Shown here in pieces: positions 1-10,799 of a DNA stretch of 64,000 bases (position 1 is the first letter of the stretch; each line of letters starts with the position of its first letter). The stretch covers positions 1 through 64,000 of the forward strand of contig JAPQWV010001546.1 of assembly GCA_027422505.1 (NCBI GenBank). Direction: 5' to 3'. The notes beneath the pieces were generated by a model. The model ran no database searches, had not been told where the DNA came from, and saw nothing but the letters and a program-made list of their open reading frames with translations. The translations under genes were made by a program, and so were the position numbers. This DNA is from Craterostigma plantagineum (Eukaryota; Streptophyta; Magnoliopsida; Lamiales; Linderniaceae).

Positions 1-178
1 TTTCAATTCGCAAACGAGAACAATTCTTCAATTCGCAAAATCCTACTCCTATCCATTCTTACGAAACATACCCATATATTTCAAAATCAATTCTAAAATT
101 TGATTTTGACCAAAATTCGAAATTCAATTCCAATTTTCCTCACATTACACGTTATCGATCATATCCAAAACACAAGCA
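1..178 (+). other. Copia-1 5' leader or LTR tail
   Basis: This AT-rich stretch lies directly before the gag start at 179. It carries two copies of the word TTCGCAAA near its left edge (about positions 6-40), the same word that fills 5420-6580 downstream of pol. I infer it is the end of the 5' LTR or the untranslated leader. The window starts inside it, so no LTR start or primer site can be assigned. Confidence 0.4.
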
Positions 179-1020
179 ATGGACTCTTTCAGCATGGGAA
201 ATGATGTTAGACCTCCCATCATCCGACATGGAGAGTACGCAGTCTGAAGAGAAGATTCATCAACTTCATAGAAAGCAAGGACAATTCTGAGAACCTGCTG
301 GAATCTATTTACAATGGACCTACACAGTATTGGACCATAATTCCCTCCACTACTGACACCACTCCTGCAAGAGAGGAAGTCATTTGATAAAGAAAGGCAG
401 AAACTTCTTCAGGAAATATCTTCACTTAAAGAAAAATTAAGATTACACACAATTTCATACACCTTAGTTTCGCATAACAAAATTTCCTATACTAATACAT
501 TGAAAATTTTCAGGACCCACAAAAGAGCCATTGAAAGGGCAAGTATGGGTTAAAAAGGAAGATATCTTGAAGGAGAATAGTGATCTCAATACACCTTTTG
601 TCATTGAGTATTTTCCTTCCAAAACTTTTGTACCTTCTTTATTTCGCCATGTATCGAAAAATTATCTTCTAAATCAAAAACAAAGCTTTCCGTGCATGAT
701 CATGTCACCAAGCAAACTCACAAACACAATTCCTAAAAACAAAATTACAAAGTCAAGACACGAATCAAAACCAAAAGCTATCAAAAACCTGTGTCAAACC
801 TGCTAAACCAAAAAAATTCATGTTTAAACTTAAGACAAAGAGACCTTACTAGAGCACAATGGGTTCCTAAGCTTCGGACTGCAGGAAAACAAACCCCAAC
901 CCTAGAAATAATTAGTGACTCTGTGTCATCCACCAACAATGAAAAATCTAGGGAATCTAAACGGACTAATAAACATAATAGAGGTGGACCCATATTTCAA
1001 TGGGTACCTAAAACCCTCTA
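179..1020 (+). pseudogene. Copia-1 gag remnant (SIRE-like copia)
   Basis: A start codon at 179 opens a reading (MDSFSMGNDVRPP, then a GEYA segment) that resembles the N-terminus of plant copia gag, with a W-K-R-R-F-I-N-F-like segment after one frameshift near 245. Frame is lost by about 390, and the middle of gag and its CCHC knuckle are not recognisable, so an internal deletion is likely. From about 840 a Trp-Val-Pro-Lys tail appears twice (WVPK near 870 and 1005), typical of the sequence between the gag knuckles and the protease in this lineage. Several stops and frame changes make it non-functional. Gag would normally form the virus-like particle that packages element RNA in the cytoplasm. 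The call rests on motif resemblance and position before the protease. Confidence 0.6.
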
Positions 1021-2090
1021 GTTTTATTTTGCAGGCCCTTCATGTGTGGTACTTAGATTCTGGTTGCTCCACACACATGACTGGGACAAAGGAACTGTTG
1101 AGCAACTACGTTGATAGACCAGGAGGACTGGTACGCTTTTGTAATAGCAATGGAGCCAGAATCCTTGGTTATGGCGATCTCATATGCAAATCGATCACAA
1201 TTAAACAAGTCTCGTATGTTGAAGGACTGACACACAACCTCTTATCAATAGGACAGTTCAGTGATTTTGGACTCTAAGTTGTGTTTCTAAAGAAAACTTG
1301 CAAAAAATTTTCAATGCCAATGGTGAAGAACTTCTCACTGGAACTCGCAAGACAAATCTTTACACCATTGATATTAGAACTGTCAAACCAAAGACTGATT
1401 TCTGCCTAATCTCCAAAGCAACTTCAACTCAAAATGACTTATGGCACCAGCGGTTATCTCATCTTAACTTCAAGACCCTCAACAAGCTGTCAACCAACAA
1501 ACTGGCTATTGGACTACCACACTGAAGTACCAAAAGAGCATATGTGCTCTGCTTGTGAGAAAGGAAAAATGAAGAGAGCTTCACATCCTACAAAGCACAC
1601 AGCATCCACTCAACATCCTCTAGAGCTCTTACACATGGATCTGTGTGGCCCGATGCGAACTGAAAGCATAAGTGGAAAGCGGTATATGCTGGTTATCGTC
1701 GACGACTTTTCCCGATATACTTGGGTACGCTTCTTACGAACTAAATCAGAGACAGTCGAACATATTCCAAATCTAATCAGAACAACACAGAACCTACTCC
1801 AGAGCAGTGTTAAAATAGTTAGATCAGACAATGGAACAGAATTCAAGAATCAACAGCTCAGTGACTTCTACGAATCCATAGGGATTACTCAACAGTTTTC
1901 TGCTATCTACACACCTCAACAAAATGGAGTTGTTGAAAGGCGAAATCTAACACTCGTAGAGGCTGCCCGAACAATGATCATCCAATCATCACTACCTCAT
2001 TTCCTTTGGGCTGAAGCAATGATACTGCTTGCTATACACAGAATCGCACAAACATTCATCTAAGATTTGGTAAGACGCCCTATGAACTTA
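1021..2090 (+). pseudogene. Copia-1 protease and integrase
   Basis: The aspartic protease signature WYLDSGCSTHMTG lies near 1047-1085. A gag-pre-integrase segment (LWHQRLSHLNFKTL) follows near 1440, with a C-x2-C pair close to 1545. The integrase core begins at HPLELLHMDLCGP near 1611; the catalytic triad can be seen as Asp in HMDLCGP, Asp in SDNGTEF (about 1825) and Glu in NGVVERRN (about 1935). Frame breaks occur near 1277, 1525 and 2060, so no intact polyprotein can be made. In an active element these enzymes cleave the polyprotein and insert the cDNA into the genome. The domain order protease, integrase, RT, RNase H is diagnostic of Ty1/copia. The C-terminal integrase tail continues to about 2330 in broken frames. 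Confidence 0.85.
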
Positions 2091-2930
2091 TAAATGGAAG
2101 ACTGCCCAACATAGCCCATTTCGAATTTTTGGATGCAAGTGCTTCGTCGCCAACGACCGCGAAGACAAGTCCCAAGCTTGATCAAAAAGCAACTGAAGGA
2201 ATCTTCGTAGGCTACTCTGCACAATCTAAGGCGTACAGGATATTCCTTAGAGACAGAAGGATGATTTGAAAGCATAAACGTCACCTTTGATGAGGACTCG
2301 AACTTTCTACTGGACATAGCAGTTTGGGACGAGTATCTAGAACACCACACCTTATTCGTCTCATACGAAGAAGGAGAGTGTTCGACAGATGCCTCTGAAC
2401 GGAACTCTTCAGAACCGGGATCAGACAAAGGAAGTTTGAAGCCAGATCAACAAGCAACTGACAATTCTAGACAAAGCAACCCCACATGCTTCACTCACCG
2501 AACTCAAGAGGAACTGATCTGGATCCTGCTTTTTGAACATATATATATCTCTCAAAATCAGACAAGACCATCCACCGATCCCTTTCCAAATACTGAATCC
2601 AGCCCTATTCGTCAACTCATGATTCAAAACCTATTCCTCACCAGACAATTCCTCCCTCCAATGCAGAAGCCTCGATCCAACAACTTTGACAACAACGCAG
2701 ACAGATGCCTCATTTTCAACTTCAGCAGGCAACACTACCGCGTCTGCATCGACTATCCACTAAGTGAGGAATCCCAAATAGACGAAACGACATTACCCCA
2801 CGAAAAGAAATGGGTCCGACATCATCCTACAGATCAAATAATAGGAGATCCCAATACAGGAGTAACGACTAGAAGATCACATTCCAATGAATGTAATTTC
2901 ACCTGTTTCTTGAGCCAAACATAACCTAAA
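2091..2930 (+). pseudogene. Copia-1 integrase-RT linker
   Basis: This part joins the integrase core to the reverse transcriptase. The first 250 bases hold broken copies of the usual tail of the integrase region (a GCKCF-like segment near 2130 and a GIFVGYS-like segment near 2200). The rest, including an open 162-residue frame at 2436-2924, is rich in Asp, Ser, Thr and Gln and has no recognisable motif, as expected for the variable linker of copia pol. Stops and frame changes show decay. Confidence 0.5.
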
Positions 2931-2934
2931 CGTA

Positions 2935-4443
2935 GTTGACGCACTACGGGATCCCAACTGGATAGTGGCTATGCAAGAGGAGATTAATCAATTCGAACGT
3001 CTCAAAGTATGGAACTTAGTTCCTCGTCCAAAAGGGAAGACTGCGATCGGAACAAAGTGGGTATTTGAAAACAAAAAGATGAAGATGGTGTTGTAGTTCG
3101 AAACAAAGCCAGGCTCGTTGCTAAGGGATATAATCAACAGGAAGGAATTGATTACGATGAAACGTTTGCCCCTGTAGCCAGAATCGAAGCTATTAGGTTA
3201 TTCCTTGCATACGCAGCACACAAAGACTTTACTGTTTATCAAATGGATGTAAAACAGCCTTCTTGAACGGAGTTCTGAAAGAAAAAGTGTATGTGTCACA
3301 GCCAGACGGATTCTCAATGCTGATCATCCCGACTTTGTTTACAAACTCGACAAATCACTGTACGGACTTAACAAGCTCCAAGGGCCTGGTATGAGGTGCT
3401 ATCCGACTTTCTTATCTCTTCAGGTTTCACTAAAGGGAAAATTGACACTACTTTGTTCGTAAAGAAAGATGGTTCTGATATCATGCTTGTGCAAATCTAC
3501 GTGGATGATATCATTTTTGGCTCTACTAATCCTAAACTTTGTGAAGAATTTAGCATTCTGATGCAATCACAATTTGAAATGAGTATGATGGGAGAAATGT
3601 CATTCTTCCTCGGATTACAAATCAAACAACTTCAGGATGGATTTTTATCAATCAATCAAAGTACATTCACGATATTCTCAGAAAATATGGAATCGACAAG
3701 AGCTAATCATCGAGCACACCTATGTCCACTTCCTGCTCACTAGATGCGGATCACTTAGGTGAACCTGTAGATGTTACTCATTACAGAGGGATCATTGGAT
3801 CACTGCTTTACCTCACTGCTAGTCGACCAGACATCTTATTCTCTACATGCCTCTGTGCTTGATTTCAAGCTAACCCCAAGGAGTCGCATCTTCATGCTGT
3901 CAAAAGAATCTTGAAGTATCTGAAAGGAACACCAGACCTTGGAGTGTGGTATCCTAAGAACTCAAATATGAAACTCATAGGGTATTCTGACACAGACTTT
4001 GCAGGTTGCAGACTAGACAGAAAAAGCACTTCTGGACACATCCAATTCCTAGGCGACAAGCTTGTATGTTGGGCCTCGAAGAAACAAAATTGTGTGTCAA
4101 CTTCCACGGCGGAAGCAGAATACGTTGCTGCAGCAAGTTGCTGCTCCCAAATTTTGTGGATCAGAACTCACTACGGGACTACGGGTTTGATCTAAATAGA
4201 ATTCCTATTTACTGTGATTCCAAGCGTGCTATCGCAATTACATGTAACCCTGTTCATCACTCACGCACTAAGCACATAGATCTTCGCTATCACTTCATAA
4301 AGGACCACGTAGAAAGAGGCATAATAGAATTGTACTTTGTCAATACAGAGATTCAACTAGCCGATTTGCTTACAAAAGCATTGGATGAAAAACGCTTCCA
4401 ATTCTTAGTTGCAAAGTTGGGAATGTTGAACCTCAATTTTTAA
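2935..4443 (+). pseudogene. Copia-1 reverse transcriptase and RNase H
   Basis: The RT starts near 2945 (WIVAMQEEINQFERL) and passes through [17 protein letters not shown] (about 3105) and MDVK-AFLNG (about 3245), with a frame break near 3300. The catalytic block YVDDIIFGST is at about 3499-3530, and SFFLGLQIKQ follows. RNase H begins near 3975 (GYSDTDFAGC) and runs through RKSTSGH, STAEAEYVA and CDSK to RTKHIDLRYHF (about 4270) and ADLLTKAL, ending at a stop at 4443. The last frame (4006-4443) overlaps the previous one, so at least one frameshift separates them. RT copies the element RNA into cDNA and RNase H removes the RNA template. Several breaks make it a pseudogene; lineage placement as SIRE/Maximus-like is inference. 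Confidence 0.85.
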
Positions 4444-4619
4444 TTTCGATTATACCTTCCTACAGTTCACTATTTATCTATATGCTATGTTTTACTTCTC
4501 TCTTATTCTGTGCGTGTTTATTATGTTAATTGGTTAATTAGGACTTTATTTTTTTTCCTTTTTCTTCTTTCTTTCTTTGTTTACTTTCTATTTTTCAATA
4601 AATTTTCCTGTTTTCAATA

Positions 4620-4800
4620 AGTCGATGTAGCGCCATGCTGATGGCAATACATCGAGGGGGAGAAATGCTATATCCATGCATCGAGGGGGAGTAAGTTCAA
4701 TCATTTAATTTTTAAGATACTCGATAGGCATTGTATCTAGGGGGAGTTTTTCAACAAATACTTATTCAAGAAATTTCTTCATTTAGGGGGAAGTTTTAGT
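4620..4800 (+). promoter_or_regulatory. Cluster of four polypurine-tract-like motifs
   Basis: After the pol stop, four purine runs occur in 150 bases: GAGGGGGAGAAA near 4654, GAGGGGGAG near 4683, AGGGGGAG near 4740 and AGGGGGAAG near 4786. The first two share a CATCGAGGGGGAG context, so they look duplicated. Polypurine tracts prime plus-strand cDNA synthesis at the 3' LTR; several in a row are a known peculiarity of SIRE-type elements. Which one is functional cannot be told, because no clear TG LTR start follows any of them. Confidence 0.55.
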
Positions 4801-4827
4801 ACAACATCTCTCAAACACATAAAACAT

Positions 4828-5022
4828 TCAAAATACGCAGATAACTCTCAAAAACTCGTATGCCCTATTAAGAACCAAAGCAGAATAGCAAGTAAAACAG
4901 CGAATAAGCTCAAAGAGAAAGAAAATCTCAAAAACCAGCATATTCAAGTTATGCTCAAAGTCACGTCTTAACTCTGCCTGTTCCTTGAGCTTCTTCTCTT
5001 CTTCCCGCTTCTGCCAATTCAT
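4828..5022 (-). CDS. Small charged protein read antisense to Copia-1
   Basis: On the minus strand a frame opens at an ATG at about 5022 and runs 64 codons to 4828. It starts MNWQKREEEKKLKEQ and has a strongly charged stretch of about 25 residues that could form a coiled coil, followed by a hydrophobic half with several Phe and Leu. A TATA box (see 5101-5108) lies about 80 bases upstream. The longer version from the ATG at 5097 would begin only a few bases after the TATA box, before any likely transcription start, so I prefer the shorter one. I do not recognise the protein. It could be a chance frame in an antisense LTR fragment. Confidence 0.25.
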   Translation of the reverse strand: MNWQKREEEKKLKEQAELRRDFEHNLNMLVFEIFFLFELIRCFTCYSALVLNRAYEFLRVICVF

Positions 5023-5100
5023 CTCTTTGTGCGAAAACGAGAAAATATGATATGAGTAAGTTCTAGAATTTTGATACTTAGATATGATTTGAGGCATATC

Positions 5101-5108
5101 TATTTATA
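5101..5108 (-). promoter_or_regulatory. TATA box on the minus strand
   Basis: The minus strand reads TATAAATA here, a good plant TATA box, about 80 bases upstream of the small charged antisense frame. It could be the promoter of that frame or of an antisense LTR piece. It rests on motif only. Confidence 0.35.
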
Positions 5109-5399
5109 AGTACGAAAGGGAACTTACGTCATTTATTATCCCGACATTAAGACGAAATTTTGACCAAAGAGTCGTAAAAGAAAAATGATGTTTTTCTTCT
5201 TCGACTATCGGACCCTGCATCAGGAAAATCGATCTTGAAAATAGATTTGATATTATCCTGGTACTTGATCGAGTCCAAATGGTGAATTGGGCTGATTTCT
5301 AAATTTTTAGATATCTTAGGTAATTTGAAAATTTCGCACATTAGACTTGCATTTTTATTCACTGTCAAAATTTTATCGCAAATCTATTCTTAGATCTAA

Positions 5400-6620
5400 C
5401 CAATTTTCAAATTTTCCTATTGGATTCGCAAAAGCATTCTTCTGCGGAGTCTAGATCCTCTGTCGTTTTTTCTGTTTGCGAAGCCTACATTCGCGAATCC
5501 TTCCATATTCATTATTTTGCGAACCAACTGTTCAAATGCATATCGTCTTATTCGCAAAATACACCAACTTTGCAAACTACACTAAATTCGCAAATCTTGT
5601 GGGCCATCATTTTTTTTCTTAAACAAAAGGGGAGTTCGCGGCCCATTCTAATCTTTTTTCAGGCCCGCAAAGTGTCCTCAACCCTAATTAATTCGCGACT
5701 TTCCCCAATCCGTCACAATTACGCAAACTCTCTCAAATACGCACAAAAAAGAAATTATTCGCGGTTTCATTAGCATATCCCAGTCCTCACGTTGTGTTTC
5801 TCTATCTCAATCACGTTCCTCAGAAACTTTTCGGTGGTAAGGAATCATTCGATATAATTCCTACAATGAAATGCCCTATTTTTCAGTTTTACAGGTTCAA
5901 ATCGTGAAGAACAGGGCCATACTCGAAATTTTTTTAAAATACAGATTATCGATGAATGATTGTAAACGTTTTTAGTATGGATTGGAGTATCTCTGGATAG
6001 GTGTTTCGATTTTTGAGTTTCTGGGTTTGCTTATTGCTAATTAGAAATTTTAATTTCTATTTAAAATTCTTCATTTGATCGCTGAATTACAGCTTTGCGA
6101 ACTCAAAAACTGTTTTTGCACAAGTTCAATTTGATTTGACTTATTCAAAATCGCAAACCTTCTGCTTTGGCGAATCTTGTCAAAATCGCAAACTTTCTGC
6201 TTTGTGAAGTTCAATTTGATTTGACTTAGTCAAAATCGCAAACTGCTTTGCTTTGCGAATTTAAAATTTGATTTTTTACATTGCGAATTCTAAGTTTGCG
6301 AATTCAGGTATACGCAAGATACACTTCGCGAATTGGTACTTTGCGACTCATAAGTTGACCTAGTGTTCGCAATGCTCAATTCGCAAAGTCCTTTTCAACT
6401 CAACCCGCAAACCTTTGAGTTCGCATTTTAGAATTTGCAAAGTTATGTGTTAAACTTCTCGCAGAATTCGCAATATTGAATTCGCAAACTCGCAAAATCA
6501 CCACAAAACAAATCGTACAATTCCCTTTTATCAACCCGCAAACCATACTTAGAAAATTTTTCGGCCAAATCTCTTTGAACATCAATGGGCCAAACAGGAA
6601 TGGGCCAAATCTTTACCTAA
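5400..6620. repeat. TTCGCAAA-rich non-coding zone
   Basis: More than twenty copies of a short word are scattered, not in tandem, through this AT-rich zone: mostly TTCGCAAA or its complement TTTGCGAA, with occasional TTCGCGAA. Spacing is irregular (roughly 15-80 bases) and the sequence between copies is unrelated. No gene is visible; the open frame at 5420-5773 is crossed by many copies and looks like chance. The same word occurs at 1-40 before gag, so it probably marks the untranslated or LTR part of Copia-1. Confidence 0.7.
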
Positions 6621-6757
6621 ATGACTTTATCTCATAGCCCAAATCTTTCTTCAAACAACATTTTTTATTATTACTATTCTATTTTTACAATGTCACATCT
6701 CTAATTCCTTTTGTTCTTCGTCTTGCAGTTTCAGCAGCACTTCCCGGTGTCAAAAAA

Positions 6758-7450
6758 ATGATGACGACACCTACGGATATGGTTTACCCACCTACGGATT
6801 TACCCAACCTCAAATGGATAACGACCAAGGACAATAATTTCCAACTTGACCTTCACACATTCAAGTGCGACGAAGAAATTATATTATCCATTCTGAGAAA
6901 CCACCACCTTGGGTATGCTTTTTCGGCCTCGGTCCAAGTCCCTACAGTCTACCTTCAACAATTCTAGGGGACGATGAAGACCAAAATTGCTCAGGATAAC
7001 ATTACATACTACGAGGCCCAAATAGCAAATGAGACTGTCAGCATCACAAGAGATCCCCTTTGGAGTATTCTCAGATTGCCAAGTCAACCTCACTACGAAC
7101 CTGAGGCTTCCGAGAATGAACTTCTGGAGGACATGATGAAGATGGGATATTATACGCCTATCAAGTTTGTCTCCCATTTTCAGAACTCCATGATCCCGCA
7201 TCCTTGGCGAACGCTCTTTTGCATTTGTCAATAAGTGCTTCTTACTCAAGCACTCAGGATGGGATAGATGCAATATCACAATCCTTCGCATCTTCCATGG
7301 GATCGTGTTTCGAAGAAATTACGACTTTGTCAAGCTTATCATCACTGATCTCGACGACCAACTTCACCAACGACAAAGTCCAAAAAGCCACATAATCTGC
7401 CATATCCCCGGTGGTTCTCACTTATCATCCATCATTTTCTGACCACAACA
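6758..7450 (+). pseudogene. Copia-1 ORF2, N-terminal domain
   Basis: Just upstream (6690-6727) a pyrimidine-rich tract ends in TCTTGCAG, a good splice acceptor, and the frame opens at 6758 (MMTTPTDMVYPPTDLPNLKW). One stop after VPTVYLQQF (near 6967) interrupts a frame that continues to about 7230, followed by a shift. The pattern, an hydrophobic QF-W-like block followed by a GYYTPIKFVSHFQ segment and a W-R-T-L-F block, resembles as I remember it the extra ORF downstream of pol in SIRE-like copia elements, sometimes called env-like. The function of that protein is unknown. The acceptor suggests expression from a spliced RNA (inference). Stops and shifts show it is dead. Confidence 0.5.
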
Positions 7451-9300
7451 CTGGGAATACCATCACGACCCGTAAAGAACTTCACCCCACCCAAACAGAA
7501 GGAGCAAAGAAGGGCTTTTAGGCCCGCTAGCGCCCGCTAAGGCTAGGACAATCTTGCTGCTTCTCAAAGAAACCGTACGTGACACTCTCCATACTCGTCC
7601 CGATCAGACCTACCCTTTCTTCGCGCTACCTTCAAAAAGGAAAGACTGATGAGAAATACTCGCGCATCGCAATGCCAATCCCTCACGAGTTACTCATTCT
7701 TGCAAACCCCGACCATATCGATGCCTACTGCCAAAAATACAAAGTTCCCCACCCCACGACACAGGGTAGCCCACCTGAGTCTAACCCAGGGGTTAGTGAG
7801 ACTGAGAGAGCTGAAATGAGCGAGAGAGAAAGAGAGAGTGAGATGCTGAGAGAAACCACAGAAATCGAATTTATCCCCACACGCACCACAGACTACATCT
7901 CAAGAAGCAATCCCTGACCAACCACCACCATCCTCTGAACAAACAATACCTGAACAATCGCTCGAGGAACAACCATATGCCGAACGACTCGAACAACCAC
8001 TAATAGATGTTCCCGAGACTATCACGACTACACTAGCTCAGTCAGAAAAACCGGGTCAACCCCTAGAATAGAAGACGTCGTAATCGACCCAACGACGCAT
8101 GAGCGAACCCCACCTGACCATTCACTTGTCTCCCAACAGACAAGTGTCTCAACGCAACACGAACCACCCCAAACCTCCAGCAGCTCGTTCCTGTGTCTGA
8201 ACTAATTCAAAAAATACCCATTTCCGTGACACAGGCCGAGCCTTAGCCTGATCTTCAGGTCTCAACGTTCATAGAAGAGCCCCAAATAGAGGCTCTTCAA
8301 GGATTGGACGGAAGTCTCTCTGTTGATGATTTCAGCAGCTCACCATCCGCGAGTACAGAACCTAGTTCTGGACGCGTGCTAACGGGACGCCTTGGCGATC
8401 GCGGTGACAGCTCCACCCAAGCCCGTCACACTAACGTGGCCATAACGACCCGAGCACCATCTTCGAAAGATGTGTCGCAAGGAGAGGTCGGAAGACCCAA
8501 GGACTCCGAAGTTCCACGAACTTCGGGTGACAAGGGCCATCGTACAGAACCTCGTTCTGAACGTGTGCCAACGGCTACCCCTAGTGGCGCCGAATCTATC
8601 CCAACCCAGGTGACGACTGCCTACTTGGAGAATCGGCTGTTCGAGTTCTTTGAAACCGTAACCCTACGGGTCAAAGGACTTATTAAGGAGGCAGTCCAAG
8701 CAACTTCCACCGACAAGGGAAGGCTCCCATATTTGACCAACTCTCCTCGCATCAACAGCACGGAACTAATTGCCTCCTTCATGTGATTTCTAACCTCCTA
8801 AGCATCACAGCCGTACTTCCCCCTCTTCTCACCCTGCCACCACGCAACCCGACGACACCTAACTTGTACACAGTGCCTCTGCTTGAGCTCTTTGACGTTG
8901 GTATTGCTCGCATAATAGATCTCGACAGCAAACGAAGCATTGAAGAAGAAGACCTCTACCGGAAGCTGGTCGCAGGTGGCGTCATCTCACCTCCTGATGC
9001 GAGCATACCGACTGACACATGCCGCCAAGAAAGCCCCAGTCAGAAACGTCGTCATGACGATCCAGACGACCAGGATCGTCCTGAGGGGAGAGCATCAAGA
9101 GACCGAGAACCAAGTCTCCAGTTATTCGTGGCGGAAGAGGCAGAGGACGCGGAGTTCAAACGCGTGGAGGCAGTTTTTCACGATCACCCAATCCACCACC
9201 AAGGTCCTCCAGAGGCAGACAAGCTACACCAGGCCGAACCAGACAACTTCCCTTGGTGAAGTCGAGTCTGCTCCCTCGAGGATCTCCACCCAACAAGTCC
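7451..9300 (+). pseudogene. Copia-1 ORF2, low-complexity middle region
   Basis: This part stays largely open in changing frames (7579-7917, 8304-8786, 8783-9259) and is rich in Pro, Ser, Thr, Glu and Arg, for example a run of alternating Glu, Arg and Ser near 7800-7850. It has two imperfect internal repeats (a TEPSSGRV segment near 8358 and a TEPRSERV segment near 8545) that also match at the DNA level. GC content is higher than in the flanks. I see no catalytic motif. It reads as a disordered linker between the N- and C-terminal domains of ORF2, broken by several shifts. Confidence 0.4.
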
Positions 9301-10484
9301 AAACAACTACAACCCCTCGTCCAAAGGATCCTCAAGGCTACATTGACAAATATATCTTAGACGAGGAATGGACGACGAGAACAGAGACAGCAGAAGAGTC
9401 CCGCCTCAGGATTGAAAATGTTCGTGATTTATTAAGGCGGCAGCAGCAGACTTCTGCTTCATTGAGCAAGAGGAAGAGGAGCAAGGAGAAAATCCTGAGG
9501 CAGATCTTCCAGAACTTCCAGAACTCCTTCAACATCAGGTGCCAGGAACCGACGCCAGGCTACGAGTTCATAGAAACTCGTTGGAGAAACGCGAAGATCA
9601 AGGCACCTTTCTTGAGGATCTTTATCCAAAGATCTGGAGGAAGGAAGAAGAAATAAAGGGAGTTAACGAGCTTAATCTTCGAGGCCTTGAGCACCTAAGA
9701 GGGACGTATAGGGGACTTAGCCATCAGATTATACTCTGGGAAGTCACGGCCAAGAAAGGAATGAGTAGGATCAATACAGTAAGTACATGAGAGATCATCG
9801 GCCATCTGTGATATTGTGGATGTCGAATGGGCGGTAGGAAGATATGTAGGCCCTGTCTTTGTTATTGATCGTTATGACAGGAAAAGTGTAAAATATTCAG
9901 AAGCAGATCTTCCCTGCCTTCCACTGGGCGAACTCAACAAGCTCTACAACATTTATCGCAATAAGTTTCCCCTTGACACTCACACAAGACGAGATGTTTA
10001 TCGGGCTATCAAAGTGTATGCTGAGGCAGGTCAAGTATTTCGTTGCTCATGACTTCCAAATGGCCTTGGAAAGCAATATGAGCAAGGTCAACCTGACACG
10101 TCCAAACAACAGATATAAGGATCTCGAGAGGTATGAAGAGGGATTTATCTTCCTTGAACCACAACCTGGGGTCACTTACCTACAAGCTCAGAAGAAAGAG
10201 AAGCAGGTGCTTCTTCTGTCAGAGATCTCCAATTCTCAGATGGGACATTGAAGATTATCCTTAACCAACTCCTGGCTAAGAAGAAGACAGTTTCCGAAGA
10301 TGACAAACTAGAAGGAACAGAACTGGAAGAGAAAGATGTTCTACGGAAACTTGTCGAGAAGATCAAATATCGAATCGTTCTTCGAAACGACATCAGACAG
10401 TTCGAGACTGCCCTAGGATTCAGGAAGACATACTTGGCCCATAGAGAACCTCCACCTCCTCCTCGCTCGAAGAAAAACAAATGA
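9301..10484 (+). pseudogene. Copia-1 ORF2, C-terminal domain
   Basis: Three overlapping frames carry a domain also present on the minus strand at 57280-58390. Shared segments are PQGYIDKYILDEEW (about 9330), IWRKEEEIKGVNELNLRGL (about 9630), DRKSVKYSEADLPCLPLGEL (about 9880), QVKYFVAHDFQMALES (about 10030) and, only here, LSEISQF-like and FETALGFRKTY near the end. From memory, plant copia elements carry a similar C-terminal region in a frame after pol, ending in a short Leu-Glu-x3-Gly-x-Arg block. The function is unknown. Shifts near 9650, 9790 and 10050 break it. The final stop at 10484 lies about 48 bases before the LTR, which ties this ORF to the element. Confidence 0.5.
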
Positions 10485-10532
10485 AGACTTAGTTAATAAG
10501 CTCGATTGTAATTTGGACACTTAGGGGTAGAA

Positions 10533-10799
10533 TGTTAGGAATATTTTAGAAGTGTCCAAAATATTTATTCTAAGTCGTGTAATTTCTTTACAATGTATTT
10601 TATTGATGTTTTATTTTATGTAATTGGGTTGTATTTGTAATGGTCTTGTTAGGGGCCCAATGGGCTTAAATACCTCACAAGGTATTTAAGCTTAAACCCT
10701 AACACTCATTAATCTAAGTTTCCATTTGCTAAAATCTCACGTATTCAACACTAAACCTCTAAAAGCACACTATTCACATTCTACGGAGGTTTAATCTGT
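10533..10799 (+). repeat. Copia-1 3' LTR, truncated
   Basis: A purine run (AGGGGTAGAA) ends at 10532 and is followed by TGTTAGGAATATT, a typical copia LTR start. The sequence holds an AT-rich promoter-like part and a TTTAAGCTTAAACCCTAAC segment. It is cut after about 270 bases by LINE-1, so its end and any target duplication are lost. Confidence 0.6.

Noticed and set aside
5420..5773. 117-residue host protein
   Set aside because: The frame is crossed by many TTCGCAAA words, has no recognisable domain and lies in the non-coding zone of Copia-1.
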